Below the pieces are notes generated by a model. It ran no database searches. It was not told the origin of the DNA and saw only the letters and a list, made by a program, of their open reading frames with translations. Below are positions 6,761 through 13,825 of a DNA stretch of 20,252 nt, one piece after another; the first letter of the stretch is position 1; the number at the start of each line of letters is the position of its first letter. Where the stretch lies: positions 1 to 20,252 of IMG/VR virus record IMGVR_UViG_3300023174_002962; one strand, 5' to 3'. The translations under genes were made by a program, and so were the position numbers. The stretch comes from a virus.

Positions 6761-6988
6761 TTATATTTTATTATTTAGGTCAGTTACCAAGCGGTAAGTT
6801 GTCCATTCTGGATGTTCTGGGTGTGGCACCCAGGTCATTGCAAATAGTGTGTAAGATTCGTCTGAATCAAATGTAACCCGCAAGGTGTATTTGAATACTT
6901 TAGTGCGGTATTTGATATTGTATTTTACTGCCCATGCATTCAGTTTGTTTCGAACTAAGTCTGAGGACAACTGGAACTCAATGTACAT
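6761..6988 (-). CDS. Uncharacterised small protein, 75 aa
   Basis: I do not recognise a functional family. The protein is a small alpha/beta polypeptide, beginning MYIEFQLSSDLVRNKL and ending LVTDLNNKI, with tryptophans at 19, 53 and 62 and a proline-rich turn (VPHPEHPEW). Its ATG shares one base with the stop codon of the bS21 gene (TGATG), so translation should be re-initiated by ribosomes that just finished bS21. The tight coupling suggests that the two products are wanted together. An 87-bp gap to hsp20 follows. Confidence 0.72.
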   Translation of the reverse strand: MYIEFQLSSDLVRNKLNAWAVKYNIKYRTKVFKYTLRVTFDSDESYTLFAMTWVPHPEHPEWTTYRLVTDLNNKI

Positions 6989-7212
6989 CAGTACAGTTTT
7001 TTAGGTAGTGCTTGCTCGGCTATTTGTTTGCGCCAGCGATTTTTAGCGGCACTGCGTTTGAGTTTGCGAGCAGTAGTGGGCTTGATGTAATGCTCTTTTT
7101 CACGTAGATCATTGAGTATGTTCGACGCTTGAATTTTTTTCTTGAGTTTTCTCAGCGCACGTTCAACATTGTTGTCCTGAACCAACACTGATCTACCATG
7201 TAATTTACCCAT
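6988..7212 (-). CDS. rpsU: Ribosomal protein bS21, 74 aa
   Basis: bS21 sits in the 30S subunit near the anti-Shine-Dalgarno end of 16S rRNA and takes part in initiation. The N-terminal VLVQDNNVERALRKLKKKI, the KEHYIKP segment and the basic tail (TTARKLKRSAAKNRWRK) follow the bacterial protein, and the length (74 aa against about 71 in E. coli) agrees. bS21 is the ribosomal protein most often found in phage genomes, where it is thought to replace the host copy and favour phage mRNAs. The ATG overlaps the clpX stop by 8 nt; a GAGGAG within the clpX end and an AAAG stretch lie upstream. It is followed directly by a 75-aa gene through TGATG. Confidence 0.92.
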   Translation of the reverse strand: MGKLHGRSVLVQDNNVERALRKLKKKIQASNILNDLREKEHYIKPTTARKLKRSAAKNRWRKQIAEQALPKKLY

Positions 7213-8410
7213 TGACTTTCTTTAACTCCTCGGGAGTATTTACCATGTTTTCGTCAATTTCTACATGTGTTATGTTTTGTTTGCTGTACTCGCCTAGCTT
7301 GTACATGTGTGGCAGTAGCACACGTTCCAGTTCACTGTGTAATCCACGAGCACCAGTTTTGTTCTTGATGGTATTGTCAGCGATTTGAACCAGTGCCTCT
7401 GGGGTAAAATCCAACACAATCTTGTCTTGGTCAAACAGCCATTTGTACTGTTCTATATAACTGTGTTTGATATCAATCAATATCCTAATGAGATCATCTC
7501 TAGTTAAATCTTGCAATGCTACCCAGGTTGGGAAACGACCAACAAATTCTGGAATCATACCAAAGCGAATCAAATCGTCGGGTGTGACTTGGTCTAGGTG
7601 CATTGTAGTATCCGAGTTTACTTTGGCACCAAACCCTATGCTAGTTCCACGCACTCGACTTTTTACAATGTTATCCAGGCCCACAAATGCACCGCCGGCA
7701 ATAAACAAGATGTTAGTGGTGTCAATTTCAACTGTTTCACCTGATGGATGTTTGCGCCCACCTTGTGGCACAATACGACATTTGGTTCCTTCTACTAATT
7801 TAAGTAGAGCCTGTTGCACCCCTTCACCCGACACATCTCTTGTGATAGATGCCGATTCTGAACGACGGGAAATTTTATCAACTTCATCTAGAAACACAAT
7901 GCCACGTTGGCATCGATCAACGTCATTACCAGCAGCCGCAAACAATCTAGAAATTAAACTTTCTACGTCATCGCCAACATAGCCTGCTTCAGTAAGACTG
8001 GTGGCGTCAGCAATCACAAACGGCACATCAAGATATCGTGCTACCGATCGTGCCAATAGAGTTTTTCCTGAACCTGTGGGCCCAAGCATGAGAATGTTGA
8101 CTTTTTCAATTTCGGTATTTTTGTCACGATTGTTAATGCGTTTGTAATGATTGGCAATTGCTACGCTTAACACAATCTTGGCTTGATCTTGACCAATTAC
8201 ATATTGATCAAGATGTGCTTTGATCTCGATTGGATTTAACGTAGGGGATGTTTTTGTTTCTTTAACTATCAGTTCTTCTTTGAGAAGAGTTTCACATAAA
8301 TCCACACATTCATTGCAAATTGCAACACCTTCGCCCACAATTAGTTTGGCCACTGCGTCTTTGTGTTTGTTACAAAAACTGCAGGTGTCGATGGTTTCAG
8401 TCTGTTTCAT
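7205..8410 (-). CDS. clpX: ClpX-like AAA+ unfoldase subunit, 401 aa
   Basis: ClpX unfolds tagged proteins and feeds them to ClpP. The protein has the whole bacterial layout: an N-terminal four-cysteine zinc domain (C10, C13, C32, C35), Walker A GPTGSGKT at 110-117, the GYVG pore loop at 143-146, Walker B with IVFLDE at 171-176, the RKH loop at 219-221, arginine finger R292 in EFVGRFP, and sensor 2 GARGL at 353-357. The IGF loop that docks on ClpP is intact at 258-260, so it could work with the host ClpP. At 401 residues it is about 20 shorter than the E. coli protein, mostly in the linkers. The ATG overlaps the stop of the upstream membrane protein gene as ATGA. ClpX in a phage genome could redirect host proteolysis or remodel phage complexes. 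Confidence 0.94.
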   Translation of the reverse strand: MKQTETIDTCSFCNKHKDAVAKLIVGEGVAICNECVDLCETLLKEELIVKETKTSPTLNPIEIKAHLDQYVIGQDQAKIVLSVAIANHYKRINNRDKNTEIEKVNILMLGPTGSGKTLLARSVARYLDVPFVIADATSLTEAGYVGDDVESLISRLFAAAGNDVDRCQRGIVFLDEVDKISRRSESASITRDVSGEGVQQALLKLVEGTKCRIVPQGGRKHPSGETVEIDTTNILFIAGGAFVGLDNIVKSRVRGTSIGFGAKVNSDTTMHLDQVTPDDLIRFGMIPEFVGRFPTWVALQDLTRDDLIRILIDIKHSYIEQYKWLFDQDKIVLDFTPEALVQIADNTIKNKTGARGLHSELERVLLPHMYKLGEYSKQNITHVEIDENMVNTPEELKKVNG

Positions 8411-9909
8411 AAGTTATTGGTTTGTTTAAGACGTTCTGCAACTTGTTCACGTTCAATGTCACTCAACAAGTCCGGATCATATTCACCGGTTGCAATTTTG
8501 TCAATGAGGTGATCAATGTATGCTGTATCGTAAGTATAGTTATCTGTAGAATTTTTGTCAATAATAATCCACTCGTTACCATTGAATTTGTAAACCTTAC
8601 TGGGCAATTGATCTACTCTAACAAAAGTATCGCCTTTTGAAGGACTGTCAGGGAATCGTATTCCAAAGCTGGAGTTTGATTCTCTAGGTTGATCATTGTC
8701 AGACACCAACTTCATCCAAGGCAACTCGTCAATTTCTCCACGATACAATTTACGTCTTTCTTCCTTGAGTGTTCGATCAGGGTTTGCAGTTTTCCAGGCT
8801 TTGACTGCCGCCTTAACGTTTGCAGGCTCTTCTTCTTGATCAAAACTAGGCATATCTACAAACACTGGCGAGCTTGGTGTTTCAGGTTGTGTAAAACTAA
8901 TTGTGGTGCCAGAAGTAGAGTCAAACACATCACACTCTTTGTTTGGACAAAAAAGACCTATTCCAGGAGCATCTAGTAGTTCTGTGCCACACTTGTAGCA
9001 ATTGATTGGATCGGGTTTGTCAAACATCCAACCTGGCGGATGCGGATCCTTGGGCGGTTCTGCACTGGCTTGAATCTGTTCTATTTGGTCTTCAGTGAGT
9101 GGCCCATCATCAGGTTCATACTTGGGCTCGTCATGCACAAAGCCACCTGTGCCTTGTCGTGCCCATTCAAACTGTTTGTTGGCGGCTAGAATAAGTGTGA
9201 GAGCAAGTGGATCAAACACCAACACAATCATTATGATCATCCAACGCACTGCACGTTCTAACAGATTGGAATCAGGATTGTCTCCGTAAAGCAAGGCCGC
9301 AATGTATTTGATTGGTCCTACTTCTGCTTCAACCTTGCGTACCTCTGCGGCAATCGGCGCACGTTCTTCGCTAATGGCGGCAACAGTTTTCTGTTCGGCC
9401 GTGATCTCGGATTGAAGTCTTGCTCGTTCTTTCTGCTGTGAGCGACGGATTTGCACCGCCTTATCCGCACCTTTTTCATCACTGCTTCGGCCCATAACTT
9501 GGTCCACAGCTTCATCCATTTGTTTAAGCGCCTTCCGGTTCGCATCTATATTATCCTTGGCTGTTTTAATCTTTTCATCGTAGATGGCAATTTTACTTTG
9601 CACATCACCCGACACCAGACTTTGATCCGAGTGTGCCTTTGACAAGTAGCCAAAGATTCCCATGCTGGTCAGTATCATTAGGAATGCTATGGCTGGTATC
9701 AAATACAGTTTGAACACAATACCAGCCCGCCGCCAGTTGTTGTGCAACCATACAGTGGCAACAATTTTGCCCAGCTCTAGCGAACCACCCATGATGATCA
9801 CGGGTATTGTGGCCGCTGAGAATATAGCAGTAAGGCCTGCCACTGAATAGTAGGCAGCTACGGCGCTTAAGAGTAATGCGGTGGCGAGAATTCCAAGTCC
9901 AAATATCAT
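8407..9909 (-). CDS. Membrane protein with coiled coil and zinc ribbon, 500 aa
   Basis: I do not recognise a named function. The order of parts is clear: three hydrophobic segments (about 4-24, 27-46 and 64-88), a long charged helical stretch likely to form a coiled coil (about 100-195), a fourth membrane segment (about 221-243), an acidic proline-rich linker, a zinc-ribbon-like CxxC...CxxxxC (C304, C307, C321, C326), a short WKTANPD segment and a C-terminal acidic tail. The GGSLELGK stretch at 41-48 sits between hydrophobic segments. With both a membrane anchor and a cytoplasmic zinc domain it could link phage functions to the host inner membrane, which is an inference. The ATG at 9909 follows the 106-aa gene after 5 bp. 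Its stop overlaps the clpX start by 4 nt, so the two products are translationally coupled. Confidence 0.83.
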   Translation of the reverse strand: MIFGLGILATALLLSAVAAYYSVAGLTAIFSAATIPVIIMGGSLELGKIVATVWLHNNWRRAGIVFKLYLIPAIAFLMILTSMGIFGYLSKAHSDQSLVSGDVQSKIAIYDEKIKTAKDNIDANRKALKQMDEAVDQVMGRSSDEKGADKAVQIRRSQQKERARLQSEITAEQKTVAAISEERAPIAAEVRKVEAEVGPIKYIAALLYGDNPDSNLLERAVRWMIIMIVLVFDPLALTLILAANKQFEWARQGTGGFVHDEPKYEPDDGPLTEDQIEQIQASAEPPKDPHPPGWMFDKPDPINCYKCGTELLDAPGIGLFCPNKECDVFDSTSGTTISFTQPETPSSPVFVDMPSFDQEEEPANVKAAVKAWKTANPDRTLKEERRKLYRGEIDELPWMKLVSDNDQPRESNSSFGIRFPDSPSKGDTFVRVDQLPSKVYKFNGNEWIIIDKNSTDNYTYDTAYIDHLIDKIATGEYDPDLLSDIEREQVAERLKQTNNL

Positions 9910-9914
9910 AAAAA

Positions 9915-10235
9915 TTATTTACCGGGTGGCGGCACAGAGATCACCGCATGCTTTACTGCCACCCAAGTAGCAAAGGACTGGTCCGGCACTTCGAACCATA
10001 CAGGCACTGGGTCCTGCTTGGTGCTCCATATTGCTTTGTTTTCCAGTCTGCGTTTAACTCTGTTTTGAGTGCGCCAGTTTGATCCAAACATGGCCCGAGC
10101 TTCTTTCATAACTGCATACCATTCTTTAGTAGTATGCAATCGAAACCAAATACGGTGCATGACCAAAGGCGTTATTTTAAGCGAGTCAAGTGACTTAGGG
10201 ATACTCAACGCAGAGCCCTCAATTTTGACAGTCAT
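9915..10235 (-). CDS. Uncharacterised basic protein, 106 aa
   Basis: I do not recognise this protein. It is rich in basic and aromatic residues, has a WRTQNRVKRRLENKAIW helix in the middle and ends in a proline-rich PPPGK tail. No membrane segment or signal peptide is seen. An AAAGG stretch lies about 8 nt before the ATG at 10235, which supports the start. It is the first gene downstream of a strong predicted promoter and a structured leader of about 180 nt, and is followed after 5 bp by the large membrane protein gene. The position makes it a candidate target of any regulation by that leader. Confidence 0.7.
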   Translation of the reverse strand: MTVKIEGSALSIPKSLDSLKITPLVMHRIWFRLHTTKEWYAVMKEARAMFGSNWRTQNRVKRRLENKAIWSTKQDPVPVWFEVPDQSFATWVAVKHAVISVPPPGK

Positions 10236-10419
10236 TTCTAACCTTTCTAGATTTTATCCTCTCGGCATACTCCCAGGGTACCAGCCCAGGTTTTGATCCT
10301 AAGATCGAGGTCTTTGTCGCAACCTACAGGATTTATGTTCACATGCCACGGTGCGCCGCGGGCCCGGGCGATCGATCACCCCACAGCGCCATTGAACTAC
10401 CCCATCTCTTTGATCATGC
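10236..10419 (-). ncRNA. Structured RNA or long 5' leader, GC-rich, no ORF
   Basis: From the predicted start near 10419 to the next ATG there are about 180 nt without a plausible gene. Three helices can be drawn on the minus strand. Arm GTTCAATG (10390-10397) pairs with CATGTGAAC (10337-10345) with one bulged G and encloses a GC-rich part holding GGGTGA/TCGCCC (10366-10381, tetraloop TCGA, one G-U pair on the minus strand only). A second hairpin (10296-10332) pairs ATCCT with AGGAT and AGGT with ACCT. The segment is much richer in G and C than its surroundings. It could be a riboswitch-like leader, an independent small RNA, or a fragment of a mobile RNA element. It fits no RNA class that I recognise. 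Confidence 0.5.
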
Positions 10420-10425
10420 ACAGTA

Positions 10426-10454
10426 ATTATAACTGTACATGTTGAGATTGTCAA
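10426..10454 (-). promoter_or_regulatory. Perfect sigma-70 promoter (TTGACA-17-TATAAT)
   Basis: TTGACA (10449-10454) and TATAAT (10426-10431) are separated by 17 bp on the minus strand, with no mismatch to consensus. The -35 box contains the TGA stop (10451-10453) of the upstream 153-aa gene. It should start the structured leader and the run of genes from 10235 downwards. Confidence 0.85.
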
Positions 10455-10912
10455 GTGTTTTGTTTTTGTTTGACAAGATTGCATACCAGTTGAAACTGTT
10501 CGTATGCATCACGCACAGCAGGGTGACTCATCAATTTGTTGGCTTCTGCAATCATAGCGTTGACACCTGCTTCGGCATGATCTCGAGTACAGCCTATGCT
10601 CAACGTAGCTAGGCCATCACCAAACTCTTTTGCCAGTTTGTTCCAAGCCTTTATTTGCCCCGGAGTGAGAGGAGTGCGCTGTGGCCGCATCTCGCTGGCT
10701 TTGCGCATGGCTTCGCAGATGGCGTCTTCGGCCACACGCCCAGCCGCAATCATCGCGGCATGATTAGGTTCCACGTTAAACCTACGGGATTGACCCCCGG
10801 GGTATACGAGGACAAGGTGACTACCTTTAGGGAAACTATCCAAAAGGTCATTATCATACTCAGCCACAGGCACATACCGACGTCCAATTTTTTCATAATA
10901 AATTTTTTTCAT
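10451..10912 (-). CDS. Uncharacterised protein, 153 aa
   Basis: I do not recognise a function. The protein begins MKKIYYEKIGRRYVPVAEYD, a two-stranded N-terminal start, and then is mainly helical (residues 50-150) with a hydrophobic helix pattern (HAAMIAAGRVAEDAICEAM) and a helical end (DAYEQFQLVCNLVKQ). No membrane segment is evident. The ATG overlaps the stop of the 76-aa gene as ATGA. It closes the run of genes that begins at 13798, and its stop codon is embedded in the next promoter's -35 box. Confidence 0.72.
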   Translation of the reverse strand: MKKIYYEKIGRRYVPVAEYDNDLLDSFPKGSHLVLVYPGGQSRRFNVEPNHAAMIAAGRVAEDAICEAMRKASEMRPQRTPLTPGQIKAWNKLAKEFGDGLATLSIGCTRDHAEAGVNAMIAEANKLMSHPAVRDAYEQFQLVCNLVKQKQNT

Positions 10913-11139
10913 CCGCCAAAATACTTTATAACTGTGTTCAATGCTTCAACCATGCGAGTGTTGATTTCCACATCCTCGGGGTGCATCCACCTACCGCCTG
11001 GATTGGTATCTGTGCGCGGATCCTTTTTCCACTCACTCAGCTCTTTCTTGAGATAGCTTCTTTGCTCTTTAAGATTGAGCACAGTGATTCGGTCAGCGGC
11101 TTCGCCGTCCAGGGTAATAGGTCCAACTCTTTTGTTCAT
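10909..11139 (-). CDS. Uncharacterised small protein, 76 aa
   Basis: I do not recognise a function. It is a charged, helical protein with an LNLKEQRSYLKKELSEWKKD coiled-coil-like helix (about 21-41), a conserved-looking RWMHPEDVEIN turn and a C-terminal helix ending YFGG. The ATG shares one base with the stop of the upstream 141-aa gene (TAATG), and its own stop overlaps the next gene by 4 nt. The coupling on both sides makes it a real gene of the ligase transcript. Confidence 0.72.
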   Translation of the reverse strand: MNKRVGPITLDGEAADRITVLNLKEQRSYLKKELSEWKKDPRTDTNPGGRWMHPEDVEINTRMVEALNTVIKYFGG

Positions 11140-11564
11140 TATCGATACTCCCGATCTAGTTTAACACTAGTTAATCCAGCAACCATTTGGAATTTGTCCC
11201 AGGCGTCTTTCACTGCCGGGCGAGATTCAAGTTCACTGTCCGGCAATACTGTTTCTAACCAGTATTCTGATCGGCGGCTTGGATGTGTGCCAAACTTGCG
11301 TGGCTGGTGTAGTCGACCAGTTTCCCAAAGTTCAATGCTGACACTACGAAACTTGTTTTCATCTTCTTTACTGTTGAAATCATAGGCACTCCATTCTGCC
11401 CGACTTCCGCCACCGAAGCAGTATCCATCCCAGATGCCTGCCCACTGCTCGTCATCTCTGGGATCAAAGTCTGTGCGAGTGATCAGCACCAACACATCGT
11501 TCATGTCCACACGACCTTCCACGATGTCTCGAACGCAACGGCTATAGCTTAGACCAATTTTCAT
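11139..11564 (-). CDS. Uncharacterised protein, 141 aa
   Basis: I do not recognise a biochemical function, although short soluble proteins beginning MKIGLSYSRCVRDIVEG are, from memory, common in aquatic T4-like phages. It has a tryptophan-rich centre (QWAGIWDGYCFGGGSRAEW, about 40-58), then a strand-helix segment (RSVSIELWETGRLHQPRKFG), and a charged C-terminus. No membrane segment is present. Its ATG overlaps the ligase stop codon by 4 nt, and its stop shares one base with the next start, so it is translated as part of the ligase gene set. Confidence 0.75.
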   Translation of the reverse strand: MKIGLSYSRCVRDIVEGRVDMNDVLVLITRTDFDPRDDEQWAGIWDGYCFGGGSRAEWSAYDFNSKEDENKFRSVSIELWETGRLHQPRKFGTHPSRRSEYWLETVLPDSELESRPAVKDAWDKFQMVAGLTSVKLDREYR

Positions 11565-12934
11565 ACTTTTTCTCCTGCTTCAAAGTCACGGAATCTCAAG
11601 AACCGGGGGAATCGGAGACTGTATGTTCCGTCTTGGTTTTGGGTGACTGCGTCTGCTTGGACTTCAACCAAGTGACCAAGTAACTGATCCCTATTGGCCC
11701 AATACTCATCGCGAAGAGTATCACTAAAGCCACTACCAACATTAACACAAATTCTACGGTCATTGTCATCTCCTTCACAGATTATAGCACCCAACCGGTT
11801 TTCGTTCCTACCAGTTCCTTCTTCAAAACCCACAATGTTCAAATCAACGCTAATGGTGGGTTTCCATTTCATCCACGAATCCGAACGCTTGCACTGATAA
11901 GGTGCGTCCAAACTCTTGATCATGATGCCTTCAAAGCCACCTTCCACAGCGGCCTCGGCATAACGTTGCATAATGTCATGCCCTTCGGCTGTATCCAGGT
12001 CCACATCCAAGCCAGGCATGATGCGCAGGCATGTGGTTTCTTCCAGGCCAGCACGAGCCGCCTCCAACCATTCAATGCGTTTGTACTGTTGCAGATTGCA
12101 ATGCCCTTCTTGAAAGGCGTCCAGCGGGATAATATCAAAAATGTGATACACCATGCCTGTGGTTTCGGCGTTTGATTTGCGATGTGCTTGACGCATGAGT
12201 TGCTGGAAACTTTCGCCCACAATCTCACCATCCAACACATAATGCCCACCTGTACCACGCCCATATTGGAAGTGCTTGCGAGCATCTTCAATAGCGTCAG
12301 CAACCTGCGGAAAGTTCTCAAACTCTTTGCCATTGCGACTGTATAGTGTGACTGTTGCGCCACTCACAACTGCCAGCACACGCACCCCGTCCAACTTGCA
12401 CTCCAGGCGTTTGATGCCTTTCATTTTCTTGGGATGATCTGTTGAGTCCTGTGCCAGCTGGCACGAGAAAATTGGTATCTTGTATTCGGTCTTGCCCACA
12501 ACTTTGTTGATGGTCTTTTCTGAAATACCGCATCGCAAGTCTTTAATCAACACACGGCGAGCTAGGCCATTCCATTCTTCCGAGTCAAACTGCTGACTCA
12601 TTTGTTCAACTGCTTCTCTAGCACGATTGCCTGTAATGTATCTAGTGCGTAGGCTTTCAAGCATGGCCCAGAACTGTGTCCAAGGATTGGCACGACCAGT
12701 CAGCCCCACAGTCTCAGGCACCTGGCGGATGCCAAACACATAGAACGGATTGTAGGCTTGGTAGCAGTTAAACAAGAAACACTGTGCATCGGCACTGCCA
12801 AGCCGAGCAGCCATGAGAGCCTTTTCAATCACTTTTTCTTTGTGAATGCGACTGTCAGAGCTTTCTAGGTCTCGGATCCATCCTGCGGCCATTATGGCAT
12901 CAAACCTTGAGTAGCTGTAATCGGTTTCATTCAT
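11561..12934 (-). CDS. 30: ATP-dependent DNA ligase (T4 gp30-like), 457 aa
   Basis: The enzyme seals nicks in duplex DNA, joining Okazaki fragments and repair patches. Nucleotidyltransferase motifs are in order: motif I KLDG at 180-183 with the AMP-accepting Lys180, motif III VLDGEIVG at 233-240, IIIa YHIFDIIP, motif IV EGIMIK at 335-340, and motif V WMKWKP at 354-359. An OB-fold segment and a basic RFPRFLRFRD motif VI-like end follow. An N-terminal helical domain of about 165 residues, as in T4 ligase, precedes the core. Length is close to the 487 residues of T4 gp30. No strong ribosome site is seen before the ATG at 12934, which follows the 137-aa gene by 12 bp. It is the central gene of the 13798-10451 run. 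The symbol follows T4 usage. Confidence 0.95.
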   Translation of the reverse strand: MNETDYSYSRFDAIMAAGWIRDLESSDSRIHKEKVIEKALMAARLGSADAQCFLFNCYQAYNPFYVFGIRQVPETVGLTGRANPWTQFWAMLESLRTRYITGNRAREAVEQMSQQFDSEEWNGLARRVLIKDLRCGISEKTINKVVGKTEYKIPIFSCQLAQDSTDHPKKMKGIKRLECKLDGVRVLAVVSGATVTLYSRNGKEFENFPQVADAIEDARKHFQYGRGTGGHYVLDGEIVGESFQQLMRQAHRKSNAETTGMVYHIFDIIPLDAFQEGHCNLQQYKRIEWLEAARAGLEETTCLRIMPGLDVDLDTAEGHDIMQRYAEAAVEGGFEGIMIKSLDAPYQCKRSDSWMKWKPTISVDLNIVGFEEGTGRNENRLGAIICEGDDNDRRICVNVGSGFSDTLRDEYWANRDQLLGHLVEVQADAVTQNQDGTYSLRFPRFLRFRDFEAGEKV

Positions 12935-12946
12935 ATACTTAATGTC

Positions 12947-13360
12947 TTACCATGATGAGTTATAAAACACTTTCAAGCCCATGAACATCTCTGTTCTAGC
13001 GGCTTTGATAAAGGCCAGGTCACTGTCATAGTAGTGCTGGTCTGAATTGTCGCCAAAGAAGAAACCACGGGTGGAAGGCAGTTGCCGATGCGTGACTGCT
13101 CGCTCAAGTTCATCCAAGTCCTCAGCAGTAAGTTCCATTTCAACGCCGTTGAAACTGTCGTAGTCTAACTTTTTTTGTTCTGCCAGCCGTTCCATCCAGC
13201 CGTGCAGGTTAGGATGCTTACGCCAGTAGGCAATCTCACGCGGCTTGTTTACCTTTGTGTTCACATAATCCTTGGCGGCATCATTCCACTCAGCACCTTC
13301 GTAGTAGTCGCGTTGCTGGCCTTTGCGGGTGGCCACATAAGCATACATATCAAGACCCAT
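12947..13360 (-). CDS. Conserved phage protein of unknown function (MGLDMY start), 137 aa
   Basis: The protein starts MGLDMYAYVATRKG and has an IAYWRKHPNLHGWME segment (about 43-57). Proteins with these two landmarks are, from memory, found in many phages and some bacteria without known function. It is soluble, with a helical acidic middle (TAEDLDELERA) and a GFFFGDNSDQHYYDSDL stretch. AAGGAG lies seven bases before the ATG at 13360, inside the end of the small 55-aa gene that overlaps it by 11 nt. It is followed by the ligase gene after 12 bp. Confidence 0.8.
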   Translation of the reverse strand: MGLDMYAYVATRKGQQRDYYEGAEWNDAAKDYVNTKVNKPREIAYWRKHPNLHGWMERLAEQKKLDYDSFNGVEMELTAEDLDELERAVTHRQLPSTRGFFFGDNSDQHYYDSDLAFIKAARTEMFMGLKVFYNSSW

Positions 13361-13517
13361 TTGTTACTCCTTGTTGATGACGGTATTCGCGTTTGAGCCA
13401 AAATTTGTATTTGGCAAAATATTCTGACATTGGATAAGTTGGCATGCGGCCAGTCCATTCTTCTATTTCAAGGCAGTGAGCATACCACTGCTGTTGCAAC
13501 CACAGTCTGAATGTCAT
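13350..13517 (-). CDS. Small hidden gene, 55 aa, uncharacterised
   Basis: A short ORF begins MTFRLWLQQQWYAH and ends EYRHQQGVTNGS. I found it by reading the 150-bp gap between the 94-aa and 137-aa genes. Its ATG overlaps the stop of the 94-aa gene as ATGA, and its stop lies 11 nt inside the next gene, exactly the coupling used by its neighbours. The peptide is rich in Trp, Tyr and Arg, with two helical halves (LWLQQQWYAHCLEIEEW; YFAKYKFWLKREYR). Aromatic, basic micro-proteins like this are typical of T4-like phages. Function unknown. Confidence 0.68.
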   Translation of the reverse strand: MTFRLWLQQQWYAHCLEIEEWTGRMPTYPMSEYFAKYKFWLKREYRHQQGVTNGS

Positions 13518-13798
13518 GCTGCCTCCAACATGTTAGCAGGCACTTTCCACAAGCCTTGGGGCGTGGCTACTGTAACATACTTGATAGCAATCTTGCTCAC
13601 GGTGCCCGACATGGTCATGCCACGTTTGGTGCTGTGAAACTTCACTGTATCACCTTTGGCAAATTGGCGGATATTGTGTTTGCGCAGGCTGGCCTTGGCA
13701 AATTGCACTGCACTGAGAATGCTGTCAAGTTCAGTGTTTGAAAACTCACCAAACATGATTGCAGAGTTAACTTGCTGGATCTTGGACATCTGGGTCAT
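13514..13798 (-). CDS. Uncharacterised protein with small beta-barrel-like C-terminus, 94 aa
   Basis: I do not recognise a named family. The first half is helical (IMFGEFSNTELDSILSAVQFAKASL, residues 14-38). The second half is beta-rich: FAKGDTVKFHSTKRGMTMSG, TVSKIAIKYVTVATPQG, and WKVPANML. The GD-x-V-x-F start of the second half resembles KOW- or SH3-like barrels that bind nucleic acid or protein, which is an inference. AAAGGAG lies about 7 bases before the ATG at 13798. It is the first gene after the two tandem promoters and is coupled to the 55-aa gene by ATGA. Confidence 0.78.
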   Translation of the reverse strand: MTQMSKIQQVNSAIMFGEFSNTELDSILSAVQFAKASLRKHNIRQFAKGDTVKFHSTKRGMTMSGTVSKIAIKYVTVATPQGLWKVPANMLEAA

Positions 13799-13825
13799 TC
13801 GGGGCTCCTTTGTTGCTTACTATGC

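Noticed and set aside
7467-7982. A 171-aa plus-strand ORF.
   Set aside because: It is antisense to clpX, has low-complexity Ser/Pro/Thr content typical of a reverse-frame shadow, and has no ribosome site.
10337-10410. A tRNA gene on the minus strand, suggested by GGGGTAGTTCAATGG, which looks like the start of a tRNA D-arm.
   Set aside because: No matching acceptor stem, no GAAC partner at D-arm distance, no anticodon arm with a sensible loop and no T-arm at the right spacing. The best pairing of GTTCAATG is with a segment about 45 nt away, giving a different structure.
10655-11056. A 133-aa plus-strand ORF opposite the 153-aa and 76-aa genes.
   Set aside because: It crosses two coupled minus-strand genes, has no ribosome site and no recognisable protein features.
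11920-12363. A 147-aa minus-strand ORF in another frame of the ligase gene.
   Set aside because: It is Met/Cys/Trp-rich in the manner of shadow frames, while the ligase frame holds all catalytic motifs.
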